From Variovorax ginsengisoli (GTDB lineage Bacteria > Pseudomonadota > Gammaproteobacteria > Burkholderiales > Burkholderiaceae_C), in assembly GCF_030486595.1 (NCBI RefSeq), contig NZ_JAUJZH010000001.1, positions 434,001 through 498,000 on the forward strand: a DNA stretch of 64,000 bases, written 5' to 3'. The translations under genes and the position numbers were made by a program. Of the stretch, positions 45,425-56,312 are shown piece by piece. Each line of letters starts with the position of its first letter. Within the stretch, counting starts at the first letter, position 1. The notes beneath the pieces were generated by a model. That model was given only the letters and a program-made list of their open reading frames with translations, was not told the origin of the DNA and did not search any database.

Positions 45425-47407
45425 TCAGGGGCGGTTGTTGCCCCAGATGCGATCGAGCGGAGGCCGCAAGTCCATCAACCCGGCGCCAGCGACCCATGGT
45501 TTGTCGGCTGTCGGCACACGATTCGAAACGGGCACAAGAGCACCGGGTGGAGGAATTGGCGGCGGCTTGCCCGCCTGATTCGCGTAGTAGCGCGCAGCTT
45601 GCGGTGCGGCCACACTGGTTCCGCGCATTGCGATGCGGGTGCCATTGCGCGGCCCGGCGCTCAACGCCCCTGGGCAGGCTGTCGAATCGTCGCCAGGCGC
45701 AAGCCAGTCGGGTGCTCTCATGGTGCGAGAAGCCTCCGACGAATAGAGCGCAGGTATCCAGGCGCACGGGGTGGCCTGCCGCTGGTAGGCGCCGATCACG
45801 AAAGTGCGGGTTCCGGTCGCGATGCCGCTCAGCGTGCCCTGGCGCTTGACGTAACTTGTCGTGGCGGGGTCATCGAATTCGGTTGGCCGGCTGTTGTCGT
45901 CGAATCGCCTGTAGCGCGGGTCATCGAAATAGGATTGCCGCCCCTTTGCCCGGCGCCCGCCGGGCGTGTCGCTGCGCTTGATCCAAGCGTCGATGTCCAG
46001 TGGCATCTGCGAGATGTTCTTGACCGTCACTGACCATCGCCCGGAAGGAACTGTCAGATAAGGCGGGTCAACCCAGGGATCTGCGGCAGTCGGCGAAGCA
46101 AACAACGTGATGAGGGTGCGCTGTGGGAAATAGGTGTACTGCGCCAGGATGGTTCCATCGCCAGCCGACAACGCCGTGGGAGAAACCTTGAACTGGCGTC
46201 CGTCCGGCACAGTCAGCGTGACCTCGACAGCGGCACCCGCAATCGATGGCAACCAGATTTCCATGTTGCTGGGTGTCAGGGTGCACGGCTGCAATCGCCA
46301 CTCGAGCTTGCGTGCTTGCGCTGGCGGTACCGTGAGGCTCGCGTGGGCGCGCGACTGGCGATAGTTGCCGGCGGCCAGGACGATCTGCATCGGAATTCCC
46401 AAACTGGGCGTCAGCTGGACGAGACTGTCCATGAGCCGCTCGAGAATCGTGCTGCCGTCATGTGGCCCGTCGTGCGGGCCATAGCTGATGTTGACAACCA
46501 CCGGCAGTTCCTCGTCGCCCTTGCGCATCGAGAGGGCGCGCCAGAAGATGTATAGCAGGCCCCAGTAGGCATGAGGCACCAACGTCGACGATGCAGGGTC
46601 TCCCACGGCCGCTTCCGGCATGCCGACGACGATGATGGGCCTTTTCATTCCATCGGGATCCGTCGGTTCGAATCCGGCCGCGAGGTCCAGCACGTTCGTA
46701 CCGTGCGAGCGACGGTGTGCCAACGGCTTGTACCCGTCGACATCCATCTTCAGGTCGCCGATGGCGCGATAGACGCCTTCGTCGCCGCCATCGAGCTTGT
46801 TCGCGCCGCCGACGGTCGAGTCAATTTTCCCTCCCGTGAGTTCGTTGAAGGGCGTCGCGACATCCTGCTGCCACACGTACCTGATTCGCGTCGAAGACCC
46901 CATCCCGCCGGCGGTGCGGAAGCGCGGATGAGCGAAGGCGACGCCTTCGTCGATCACTGCAATCAGAACGCGGTCACCGGCAAGCGTCGGGTCGGGCGTG
47001 GTGCTCGCGGGCGCATCGGGCGAGGGTCCCTCCTCCGGAACGCCTGGGGGAATGGGCGGGCCCATTTCGGCCATGCGGATCGTCTGCTTCCAACTCTCGC
47101 CGGACGTGAGCTCGAGAGCCGCTGTGCGCCGGATCAGGATCACATAGTGATTGAGTCCCGCCAACTCCATCTCCCCAGGCAGCGATTTGGTGGATAGGTT
47201 GGCGATGCGGACGTCTTTCCGGTGCGTGTCGAGAAGCCATTCGAGGCCGAGGAATCGACTCCGCGTGACCAACGGGTAAGTTTCCACGAGGAGTGGTATC
47301 CAGTCTCCGGGCCGCAGGAAGGCGAAGTTCGTGGCGATCGCCCAGTCCAGATAGGGCTGCGCCGGCGTTGGAGAGGCGGCACCGTCCGAGCGTCTTTGTG
47401 GATTCAT
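45425..47407 (-). CDS. S8 subtilisin-like serine peptidase without signal peptide
   Basis: 660-residue protein with the subtilase triad: Asp153 in VLIAVIDEGVAF, His235 in HRRSHGTNVLDLAAG and Ser598 in MRGTSVAAPQAARY. The oxyanion Asn is in IVLAAGNYRQSR. There is an unusual N-terminal region (residues 1-145) and an insertion of about 170 residues between the Asn and the Ser, rich in beta strands (about 385-560). No signal peptide is visible, so it should stay in the cytoplasm unless exported by another route. It follows the PAP2 gene by 12 bases. Resembles standalone subtilases of uncharacterised cassettes. Confidence 0.85.
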   Translation of the reverse strand: MNPQRRSDGAASPTPAQPYLDWAIATNFAFLRPGDWIPLLVETYPLVTRSRFLGLEWLLDTHRKDVRIANLSTKSLPGEMELAGLNHYVILIRRTAALELTSGESWKQTIRMAEMGPPIPPGVPEEGPSPDAPASTTPDPTLAGDRVLIAVIDEGVAFAHPRFRTAGGMGSSTRIRYVWQQDVATPFNELTGGKIDSTVGGANKLDGGDEGVYRAIGDLKMDVDGYKPLAHRRSHGTNVLDLAAGFEPTDPDGMKRPIIVVGMPEAAVGDPASSTLVPHAYWGLLYIFWRALSMRKGDEELPVVVNISYGPHDGPHDGSTILERLMDSLVQLTPSLGIPMQIVLAAGNYRQSRAHASLTVPPAQARKLEWRLQPCTLTPSNMEIWLPSIAGAAVEVTLTVPDGRQFKVSPTALSAGDGTILAQYTYFPQRTLITLFASPTAADPWVDPPYLTVPSGRWSVTVKNISQMPLDIDAWIKRSDTPGGRRAKGRQSYFDDPRYRRFDDNSRPTEFDDPATTSYVKRQGTLSGIATGTRTFVIGAYQRQATPCAWIPALYSSEASRTMRAPDWLAPGDDSTACPGALSAGPRNGTRIAMRGTSVAAPQAARYYANQAGKPPPIPPPGALVPVSNRVPTADKPWVAGAGLMDLRPPLDRIWGNNRP

Positions 47408-47419
47408 GATCGCCTCGCG

Positions 47420-48592
47420 TCAAGCCCACTCGCGAGCTGCCAGATCCCAGAGCCATTTCAGCTTGGGCGCCGCGTCGACACTGAATTGAGCGTTGCCCTT
47501 CGCCAGGTAGCCCGCTACCGGAAAGATGCGGTCATCCTGGGCTACGTCGTAGATTTCCCCGCCCGTGAAATCCTGGTCGCCCGGGTAGGCGGTGCCGTCG
47601 AACGTCCAGAAATCCACCATGCCCCCACCCTTCGCCCGCGCGACGAAGTAGTCGCCGACGGCCAGACCCAGCGCCTGACCGGCCATGCTATCGACCGGAT
47701 AGTGCAGGCCTGCCACGGTTCGATTGATGGCAATGCGGGCAGCCTGCCGCATCAACTGCTGATGCAGCAGCAGACGACTTGCGACCGTCGTGCCGGTCGC
47801 ATTCAGGATCAGCCTGGACAGCACACGGGCAACGGCATGTGCCTCCGTGGAATGGCCGCTGGGCATTGAACCGTGGGGCGGCGTCTGGAGGATCGGCTGT
47901 ATCTGGGGCGAATATTCGTCGGGGCGACGCACACACAGCGCGTTCTTGAACTGCATTTCGGCGTACTTGGCGAGCCGCAGCACCATCCCGATCAGTTCCA
48001 ACGTGTACCGGTGCCGATCCGGGTAGATCGGCACGACGGAGTTCCAGAAAGCGTACTGAGGCGACATCTGAGCGACGATCTCGCGCGCGCGGTCGGCCCG
48101 CAGGTCCGCGTATCCGTTGAGGAAATCGAGTTGTCGGAGCAGCTTGGGTTCGTCGGGTCGGATCATCGTCACGAAGGACGTCCAGGAGCCCGTGGGCGGC
48201 GTGCTGCTCGATACACCGCCGTTGGTCTGTTGCATGCTGTACAGCGTGGCTCGTGGCTGCGCAACCCCGCCGACTTGCGGCGCCTCGAATACGAAGTAGA
48301 GCGACGAAAGCAACTCGAACTCGAACACGAAGCGCCGGATGCGGGGATCCCATCGCTCAAGGGGGCCCCGCATGGACCCGGAGTTGGGGTCAGCAGGATC
48401 GAGCGGCGCGCTGTTCCACGCGGGCGGATTCACCGGCGTGACCCAATACCCGACGATGCCCTCGCGATGCGCAATCAGCGACGAAACGGGCGATCGCGCA
48501 AAAGCGCCAACCCCCTCGACGCCCTCCACCCCTTCCACTCCTTCAACCCCCTCAACGCCCTCGACTCCTTCCACTCCTTCGAGATAGCTCAT
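47420..48592 (-). CDS. PAP2 / vanadium-dependent haloperoxidase-like enzyme with EGV repeats
   Basis: 390-residue protein. The three acid phosphatase/haloperoxidase motifs are intact: K216-x6-R223-P224 (KNALCVRRP), P-S-G-H at 244-247 (SMPSGHSTEAH), and R291-x5-H297-x3-D301 (RTVAGLHYPVD). This set binds vanadate or phosphate. The overall sequence has no membrane helices, which favours a soluble vanadium haloperoxidase-like enzyme over a membrane lipid phosphatase. Residues 5-28 are eight tandem EGV triplets. No signal peptide. Strong AAGGAGAAATC before ATG 48592. It is the middle gene of the cyclase-PAP2-subtilase run. Confidence 0.85.
   Translation of the reverse strand: MSYLEGVEGVEGVEGVEGVEGVEGVEGVGAFARSPVSSLIAHREGIVGYWVTPVNPPAWNSAPLDPADPNSGSMRGPLERWDPRIRRFVFEFELLSSLYFVFEAPQVGGVAQPRATLYSMQQTNGGVSSSTPPTGSWTSFVTMIRPDEPKLLRQLDFLNGYADLRADRAREIVAQMSPQYAFWNSVVPIYPDRHRYTLELIGMVLRLAKYAEMQFKNALCVRRPDEYSPQIQPILQTPPHGSMPSGHSTEAHAVARVLSRLILNATGTTVASRLLLHQQLMRQAARIAINRTVAGLHYPVDSMAGQALGLAVGDYFVARAKGGGMVDFWTFDGTAYPGDQDFTGGEIYDVAQDDRIFPVAGYLAKGNAQFSVDAAPKLKWLWDLAAREWA
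48509..48580 (-). repeat. Eight tandem 9-base repeats encoding EGV
   Basis: 72 bases made of eight 9-base units, all encoding Glu-Gly-Val near the N-terminus of the PAP2/haloperoxidase-like protein. Third codon positions differ between units (GAA/GAG, GGA/GGC/GGG, GTG/GTC/GTT), so the repeat is not newly copied and the peptide appears maintained. Confidence 0.9.
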
Positions 48593-48604
48593 GTCGATTT
48601 CTCC

Positions 48605-50383
48605 TTATTGTGGAATTCCGGCGCTTTGCAAGGCTCGGGCCACCACCCGACCCAGTTGAAACGGCGCTGCCGGGGACCGTTCCATGAATGCGGACACCTT
48701 GAAGTTCGGATCGATCTTCAGCAGATCGCGCGCCGCCTCCCGTGCTTCATCTTCGCGACCAAGCTCCCACAGCGCGGTGATCAGCGCTCGCAGGGTCGAA
48801 GTGTGCACCCGGTTCAGTCGCAGCGATGCCTGTGCAAGGCTCACGGCTCTCGGATACTGCCCGGCAGACAGGGCTGCTGTTGCCGCCAGCGAGTCGAAGT
48901 AGTACTTCAGGGGATCGAGCGGTGACAGCCTCAACGCCTGGCGGGTGTGCCGCACAGCCTCCTTGCCCTCGTCCCGGAAGGCGTGCAGCGTGCCCTTGAG
49001 CAGCCAGGCGAGCGAGTCGTTGGGGTTCTCGTTCAGCGCCGCCTCGTAGCGATCCTGCGCCACGTCAAGGTGCTTCAGGATGTAGGTGTTGACCTGACCC
49101 TCTACGGTCATCGCAAGTGAGAGCGTCGGATCGCGGTCCAGTGCGCGACGCGTGTTCTCCAGTGCCCGTCTTCCGTCCGCCAGCGCGTCGTCCGACCATC
49201 CCTGCGTCACCCGCAGCACATAAGATTTGGCCAGCCATGCGTAAGGAGCCGCCAGGCGCGGCGATCGCTCGATCAGCGCCTCGAGCATCTGCTGCGCTCG
49301 ATGGAAGGCCAAAGGCGAGATGCGATGCATGAGGTTGATACTGGCCAGGAGCAGCGTGCGACTCTCGAGCGTCGCCAAGGCCTTGCCGGTCGCACGCTGC
49401 AGTTCGTGCGCCATCAGTGCGTTGCAGATATCGCTCACCAACCTGTCGGCGAGTTCATCCTTGCCGGCGATGACGCCCTTGACCGTTCCCCTCAATGTCT
49501 TCGACCAGACGACCTTCCGGGATTTCGCCTCGGCCAGTTCGGTTTTGAGTCTCAAATGTTCACCGCTGGCCACCAGCGAGCCCGAAACCAGGTAGTCGGC
49601 ATTCAAGTGGAGCGCCAGAGCGTCCAGCGTCATCTTGCGGCCACCCAGCGAAATCGTGGACAGCCGCGACACCACATTGATTTCTTGCGAGCGGGACAAC
49701 GCCGTGATGACGTCGTCTACCAAGGCTTGACCGAGAACCGACGATCCAGCCGTCACACCGCGGACGAGGAATGGAATCACGGCGACCGTGGCCTTCAGGT
49801 CCCCGTCGATGGCGTCGGACTCGTTCAGCGGTCGCTCGCCGGGTACACCGACCCGAAATGCACGAACCGGATTTGTCACATGTTTGAGATAGCACTCCCC
49901 GAGGTCTTCGATGTCCGCATCGACCCCCGGAACCAACTGGTCCCGCACATCGGCCGAAACCACGATCTCGTCCGGACCGGCCAGCGTCGCAAGGCGGGCG
50001 GTCAGGTTGACGCCATGACCGTAGATGTCGCGCGCATCGGCGATCAGCGGGCCGATGTGCACGCCGATGCGCACCCTCATCTTGAGACGGTCCGCAAGGC
50101 CGATGTTCGAGGCCAGGCTGAGCTGTTGAAGCGCCAACGCCGCCTGGACGGCGCTTGGCGCGGAGGGAAACTCGATCATCAGCCCGTCACCCAGACTCTT
50201 GACCAGACGACCGCCGTAAGCCGGGACGAGCCGATCGGCGACTTCGGCCGAATAAGTTCGCCAGCGCTGGATAGCGCCTCCCTCGTCTTCCTGTATCAAC
50301 CGGACCGATTCGACGACATCGACGACCAAGACGGCGCGCACGACACGCTCGAGGTCGCGATGGATGCGGTCCAAAGTCCACAT
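48605..50383 (-). CDS. Class III nucleotide cyclase with TolB-like and TPR domains
   Basis: 592-residue protein from ATG 50383. Cyclase domain (about residues 10-185): metal Asp residues in RAVLVVDVVESVRL and SLGDGLMIEF, and the Asn/Arg pair in GHGVNLTARLATLA. Then a TolB-N/FlgO-like segment (about 205-330, VAVIPFLVRGVTAGSSVLGQALVDDVITALSRSQ) and a TPR region (about 370-580). This is a common adenylate cyclase plan in rhizobia and Burkholderiales. The open frame extends to 50755, but GGAG before 50383 and the cyclase domain start favour the short form; ATG 50446 is possible. It is 12 bases from the PAP2 gene. Confidence 0.85.
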   Translation of the reverse strand: MWTLDRIHRDLERVVRAVLVVDVVESVRLIQEDEGGAIQRWRTYSAEVADRLVPAYGGRLVKSLGDGLMIEFPSAPSAVQAALALQQLSLASNIGLADRLKMRVRIGVHIGPLIADARDIYGHGVNLTARLATLAGPDEIVVSADVRDQLVPGVDADIEDLGECYLKHVTNPVRAFRVGVPGERPLNESDAIDGDLKATVAVIPFLVRGVTAGSSVLGQALVDDVITALSRSQEINVVSRLSTISLGGRKMTLDALALHLNADYLVSGSLVASGEHLRLKTELAEAKSRKVVWSKTLRGTVKGVIAGKDELADRLVSDICNALMAHELQRATGKALATLESRTLLLASINLMHRISPLAFHRAQQMLEALIERSPRLAAPYAWLAKSYVLRVTQGWSDDALADGRRALENTRRALDRDPTLSLAMTVEGQVNTYILKHLDVAQDRYEAALNENPNDSLAWLLKGTLHAFRDEGKEAVRHTRQALRLSPLDPLKYYFDSLAATAALSAGQYPRAVSLAQASLRLNRVHTSTLRALITALWELGREDEAREAARDLLKIDPNFKVSAFMERSPAAPFQLGRVVARALQSAGIPQ

Positions 50384-51218
50384 TTTCTCCACTGGGAGAT
50401 TGTGGAGGTCGCATTCGACGCGGGCAAGCCTGTTGTTGGAGCGCATGAAGACAGTGCGATGGATCCGCTGCTGTCCATGCCGCCTCGACGGGCATTCCCA
50501 AGGGAACAGTCCGCCCGCCACGACCAAGCGAGCGCACCAAGGACCAACACGACCGCTTGCGGTTGGACGAATGACGAATCTGACCGGTCCGCTCATGAGA
50601 TGGCCTTCGCTTCGGTGCGGATGTTGGATCTCGCAGGCGCAACATAGGCCGCTGGCGCCTCTCGCGCATCCCCTGGGTGAGTGAGACCAAGAGACCAAGT
50701 CGAAGGAGTGTCGGCGACGAGGAGAAGAAAACGAGACCCCAGACCCAGACGACAAGGCATCTGATCATTGGCGGTGCAGTTGCGGTGACGGGCTCATTGG
50801 CTCGATTTCGAAGTGAGCCCGGAGTTTTTCAAAGGGTAATCGCGCGCTCCTGACTCGACTGACTGCAACCAGTCTGGAGTTGCCAGACGTTGCCCGTCCG
50901 TCCACGGGGAACTGAGTTGCCAAGGACAATCGATCGGACGCCGGGACCAACCCCTTCACGGCAAAGGCCACGTCGTAAACGCGACTCAGCGGGACACCTT
51001 CTTCGAATGCTGATATCCGCGGCGTGAGGCCGTTCGGCGCCCCGGGCGAAAAGTTGGCTCAAGGTTTCAGTCGAAAAATCCCGCAACTCAAATTTTGAGC
51101 AAATGACGCCATCTCCCTAGGGAAAATCCCACAACCTTAGTAAACCTAAGCCCCACCCTCCCCACCCTCCCCACCCTCCCCACCCTCCTCCTCTCCTCCC
51201 CGCCAGCGCACAGCGCCC
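50384..51218. other. Intergenic region between glmS and the cyclase cassette
   Basis: 835 bases. The left part (to 50755) is open in the cyclase frame but does not look like a conserved domain. I see no supported gene in 50756-51150; the short minus-strand frames there (68 and 85 residues) lack ribosome sites and family features. It is less GC-rich than the surroundings. Close to glmS it holds the palindrome TCCCTAGGGA (51112-51121), a CTTAG/CTAAG dyad and the C-rich/G-rich tract. The cassette promoter must lie here but was not identified. Confidence 0.5.
51151..51188 (-). repeat. G-quadruplex-capable decamer repeat after glmS
   Basis: Four tandem copies of a 10-base unit (CCCCACCCTC-like on the plus strand), giving eight alternating runs of three or four G on the transcribed strand, starting about 30 bases after the glmS stop. 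The pattern G3-G4 with one-base loops is ideal for a G-quadruplex in the mRNA 3' end. Confidence 0.75.
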
Positions 51219-53099
<1,881 letters not shown>

Positions 53100-53154
53100 G
53101 TGATCTGCTCCTGAGGTTAGAGCCCTGATGCTAGGCTTCGTCAATTGAAATTTG

Positions 53155-53197
53155 AGATTGACTTATTGCTTTTTTTGTAGAAATATTTCATCAATCT
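53155..53197. promoter_or_regulatory. AT-rich divergent control region of glmS and an Lrp-type gene
   Basis: AGATTGA (53155-53161) pairs with TCAATCT (53191-53197), and GAAATATTTC (53180-53189) is a perfect 10-base palindrome between them. This lies in a markedly AT-rich gap and is a good candidate operator for the adjacent Lrp-type protein. Confidence 0.4.
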
Positions 53198-53233
53198 AGT
53201 GACATCCAGTTTTATTTCATAATCTACACCGAA

Positions 53234-53713
53234 ATGAAATCTGAAGACCTGGATGACATCGACCTTCGCCTGCTAGACGCCTTGCAGCGCGACACCTCCG
53301 CCAGCAACCAGTCGCTGGCGGAGCGCTTGAACATTTCGCCCCCGACCTGCCTGCGTCGGGTGCGGCGCCTGAGGGCGGGCGGATGGATCGCCAGCGAGGT
53401 CGCGATCCTCGACCCGGTGCGGCTCGGCCCGCTGCTCACCGCGGTCATCGAGGTCTCGCTCGACCGGCAGGATGCGGGCTCGCTGGAGGCCTTCGAGCGG
53501 CGGGTCGCGCCGGACGAGGCGGTCCAGCAGTGCTACCGCGTCTCGCCCGGGCCGGACTTCGTGCTGATCGCGACCGTGCGCGACATGCCCGCCTACCAGG
53601 CGCTGGCGCAGCGGCTGTTCACCAGTGACGCCAACGTGCGCAACGTCAAGGCCTTCTTCAGCCTGCACCGGGCCAAGTTCGCGCCGCGGCTGCCGCTGCC
53701 CGCCCCGGCCTGA
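53234..53713 (+). CDS. Lrp/AsnC-family transcriptional regulator
   Basis: 159-residue regulator. N-terminal HTH (DIDLRLLDALQRDTSASNQSLAERLNISPPTCLRRVRRLRAGGWI, residues 8-52) and RAM domain (about 65-140) with QCYRVSPGPDFVLIATVRDM. Divergent from glmS and convergent with glmU, an order recurrent in Comamonadaceae as far as I know. Control of amino sugar genes by an Lrp protein would be an inference. Ends inside a bidirectional hairpin. Confidence 0.9.
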   Translation: MKSEDLDDIDLRLLDALQRDTSASNQSLAERLNISPPTCLRRVRRLRAGGWIASEVAILDPVRLGPLLTAVIEVSLDRQDAGSLEAFERRVAPDEAVQQCYRVSPGPDFVLIATVRDMPAYQALAQRLFTSDANVRNVKAFFSLHRAKFAPRLPLPAPA

Positions 53714-53731
53714 GGCGCGACGCGGCTCAGG
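53709..53731. terminator. Bidirectional hairpin holding both stop codons of lrp-type gene and glmU
   Basis: CCTGAG (53709-53714) pairs with CTCAGG (53726-53731), with an inner GCG/CGC-rich loop. The stop codons of the two convergent genes (53711-53713 plus strand, 53727-53729 minus strand) are symmetrical parts of the stem. No T-tract follows. Confidence 0.4.
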
Positions 53732-55163
53732 ACTTCGGGGCCTTCTGCGGCCGCTGCCAGTCGGCGTAGCTGGCCTGCTTGGCGCGCGAGATCGTCAGGG
53801 CGCCGGGCTCGGTGCTCTTGGTGATGGTCGAGCCGCCGCCGATGGTGCCGCCGGCGCCGATCGTGATCGGCGCCACCAGCACGCAGTTGCTGCCCACGTG
53901 GACGTCGTCGCCGATGATCGTGCGGTGCTTGTTGGCGCCGTCGTAGTTGGCCGTGATGCTGCCGGCACCGTAGTTGACGCGCTGGCCGACCGTGGCGTCG
54001 CCCAGGTAGGCCAGGTGGTTGGCCTTGGCCCCGGCCGCGAGCGTGGAATTCTTGACCTCCACGAAATTGCCGATGTGCACCTCGGCCCCCAGCCGGGCTC
54101 CGGGCCGCAGCCGCGCGAACGGCCCGACCAGGGCACCGGCGCCCACCGTCACGCCGGCCTGCTCGCCGTCAATGTGGGTGAACGGATGGATCACCGCGCC
54201 GGTCTCGATGCGCGCGTTGGCGATCACGCAGTTGGCGCCGATGCGCACGTCCGCGCCGAGCGACACCGCGCCCTCGAAGACGCAGTTGACGTCGATCTCG
54301 ACGTCGGATTCGCAGACCAGCGTCCCGCGCAGGTCGAAGCGCGCCGGATCGGCCAGCCGGACGCCCTGCGCCATCAGGGCGTGGGCCTGGCGCAGCTGGT
54401 GGGCGCGCTCGAGCGCCGCCAGCTGCGCCGGGCTGTTGACGCCCGCCACCTGCAGGGCATCGTCGGTGCGATGCGCAACCACCGGGACGCCGTCCACGAC
54501 GGCGAAGCCGACGATGTCGGTCAGGTAGTACTCGCCTTGCGCGTTCTTGTTGTCCAGCCGCGCCAGCCAGGTCTTGAGCAGCCGGGCCGGCACCGCCATC
54601 ACGCCGCTGTAGATCTCGCGGATGGCGCGCTGCGCCTCGGTGGCGTCCTTTTCCTCGACGATCGACTGGACCTCGCCTTCGGCGTCCTGCTGCCCCTGCA
54701 CCCGGACGATGCGCCCATAGCCCTTGGGGTCGTCGACCTCGATGGTCAGCAGCGCCAGCCGGCGGCCCGCACTCTCGGCCACCAGCGCGCGAAGGGTGTC
54801 GCCGCTGATCAACGGCACGTCGCCCGACAGCACCAGCACCGTCCCATCGTCGGGCAGGAGCGGCGCCGCCTGCTGCACGGCATGGCCGGTCCCGAGTTGC
54901 GGCACCTGGCGCGCGAATTGCGGTGTCATGCCGGCCACGGCGCCTTCGAGCGCCGCCTCGACATCGGTCGCGCCATGGCCGGTCACGACCACGACATGGC
55001 GGGCGCCGATGTCGGCCGCGGTATCGATCACATGGGCGACGAGCGCGCGCCCGCCCAAGCGATGCAACACCTTGGGCAGGCTGCTTTTCATGCGCGTGCC
55101 CTTTCCGGCCGCCATGATGACGACGTCGACCGGCTCCTGGTTATCCTTCTGAATCTGATTCAT
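53727..55163 (-). CDS. glmU: Bifunctional GlcNAc-1-P uridyltransferase / GlcN-1-P acetyltransferase
   Basis: 478-residue enzyme completing UDP-GlcNAc synthesis. N-terminal uridyltransferase (about 1-240) with the signature VVIMAAGKGTRMKSSLPKVLH and VLVLSGDVPLI; C-terminal left-handed beta-helix acetyltransferase (about 260-455) with hexapeptide repeats and the catalytic region VGPFARLRPGARLGAEVHIGNFVEVKNSTL and KANHLAYLGDATVG. The C-terminal tail (KQASYADWQRPQKAPKS) is typical of beta-proteobacterial GlmU. ATG 55163 has no strong AGGAGG but matches the family. Convergent with the Lrp-type gene. Confidence 0.97.
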   Translation of the reverse strand: MNQIQKDNQEPVDVVIMAAGKGTRMKSSLPKVLHRLGGRALVAHVIDTAADIGARHVVVVTGHGATDVEAALEGAVAGMTPQFARQVPQLGTGHAVQQAAPLLPDDGTVLVLSGDVPLISGDTLRALVAESAGRRLALLTIEVDDPKGYGRIVRVQGQQDAEGEVQSIVEEKDATEAQRAIREIYSGVMAVPARLLKTWLARLDNKNAQGEYYLTDIVGFAVVDGVPVVAHRTDDALQVAGVNSPAQLAALERAHQLRQAHALMAQGVRLADPARFDLRGTLVCESDVEIDVNCVFEGAVSLGADVRIGANCVIANARIETGAVIHPFTHIDGEQAGVTVGAGALVGPFARLRPGARLGAEVHIGNFVEVKNSTLAAGAKANHLAYLGDATVGQRVNYGAGSITANYDGANKHRTIIGDDVHVGSNCVLVAPITIGAGGTIGGGSTITKSTEPGALTISRAKQASYADWQRPQKAPKS

Positions 55164-55379
55164 GCCACTTTCCCGAGTGCGTTGCGCGATGCTGGCGCGG
55201 ATTATCGGCGCGCTGATCGTCGCCGCCCGCGGCCCGAGAAAGCGGTACGCCGATTGCTATCCTGCGAGGGCAACCTTCGCCAGGTGGCAGATATCCAACA
55301 GCCGTCCGATCTACACCATACGACGGCCTGATTTGTAGAACGTTTGTTTACAATCGAAGAGTATCGTAACTCATCATCC

Positions 55380-56312
55380 ATGACCATCACGCTCTGCACC
55401 CTGTTCGAGGGAAACTATCACTACGGCGTCGCGGCACTGTCGAACTCCCTGATCGCCGGAGGCTTTGTCGGTGATCTGTGGGTAGGCTACCGCGGCGCGT
55501 TGCCTTCATGGATCGTGGACTCCCGCGACTTCGACCGGGCCACCGCCACATTGCAGGTCGGCTCGGCGCTGCGCCTTCGCATGGTCGAGATCCAGACCCC
55601 GATGCACTTCACGTATTACAAGCCGACCTTCTTGCGCGAAGTCTTCGAGCGGCATGCGCCTGAAGCGACACTCGTGGCCTACATCGATCCGGACATCGTC
55701 TTCAAGTGCGACTGGGCGTCATTCACAGCCTGGTTCACCGAAGATGCGATTTCGCTGATCGAGGATGTCAACCCGAATTTGCCGGAGAGACATCCGAAAC
55801 GCCTGCAATGGGCGCGTTTTTTCGCCCCCCATGGCATCGAGCCGCAGCGCAGGCTTGAACGCTACTACAACGCCGGCTATATCGCCGTGCCACGTGCGCA
55901 CCTGGCGTTTCTCGACCTCTGGATCCAGTTGTGCGACCTGGTGATGCATCAAAACCAGGGCGTGAAGCATCTGAAAGCGGGCGAGGCGACTTCCCTCTTC
56001 CATTCGACGGACCAGGACGCGCTCAATTTCGCCCTCACCGTCAGCGATGTGCCGCTCAACACCGCAGGACCCGAAGCCATGGACATCGTCCCGGGCGGCT
56101 ACTACCTGTCGCATGCCATCGGCTGGCCCAAGCCCTGGCATGGCAGGCACATTCGCCAGGCGCTGCGTGGCATGCCTCCCACGCCGGCGAGCAAGGCCTA
56201 CTACGATTTCGCCAATCACCCGATCAAGGCCTATGACACGACCGCTTTCGCGCGCCGCGTCTTGGCCCGCAAGCTCGCGTCGGCCATCGGCAGGTTCTAC
56301 CGGCGGACCTGA
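55380..56312 (+). CDS. Putative glycosyltransferase (GT8-like fold)
   Basis: 310-residue protein. The N-terminus ITLCTLFEGNYHYGVAALSNSLIAGGF matches GT8/GT-A nucleotide-binding starts, and the metal site appears as LVAYIDPDIVFKCDW (DPD in place of DXD). Later RRLERYYNAGYIAVPRAHLAFLDLW is the acceptor-side signature. Family assignment is by fold features, not by a named subfamily. ATG 55380 is chosen over TTG 55344. No clear ribosome site. It overlaps the convergent flippase gene by 16 bases at its end. Part of a small glycan locus next to glmU. Confidence 0.75.
   Translation: MTITLCTLFEGNYHYGVAALSNSLIAGGFVGDLWVGYRGALPSWIVDSRDFDRATATLQVGSALRLRMVEIQTPMHFTYYKPTFLREVFERHAPEATLVAYIDPDIVFKCDWASFTAWFTEDAISLIEDVNPNLPERHPKRLQWARFFAPHGIEPQRRLERYYNAGYIAVPRAHLAFLDLWIQLCDLVMHQNQGVKHLKAGEATSLFHSTDQDALNFALTVSDVPLNTAGPEAMDIVPGGYYLSHAIGWPKPWHGRHIRQALRGMPPTPASKAYYDFANHPIKAYDTTAFARRVLARKLASAIGRFYRRT

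Noticed and set aside
50765..51086. Two short minus-strand frames (68 and 85 codons) upstream of the cyclase gene
   Set aside because: No ribosome sites, no hydrophobic or domain pattern, and they overlap each other in different frames.
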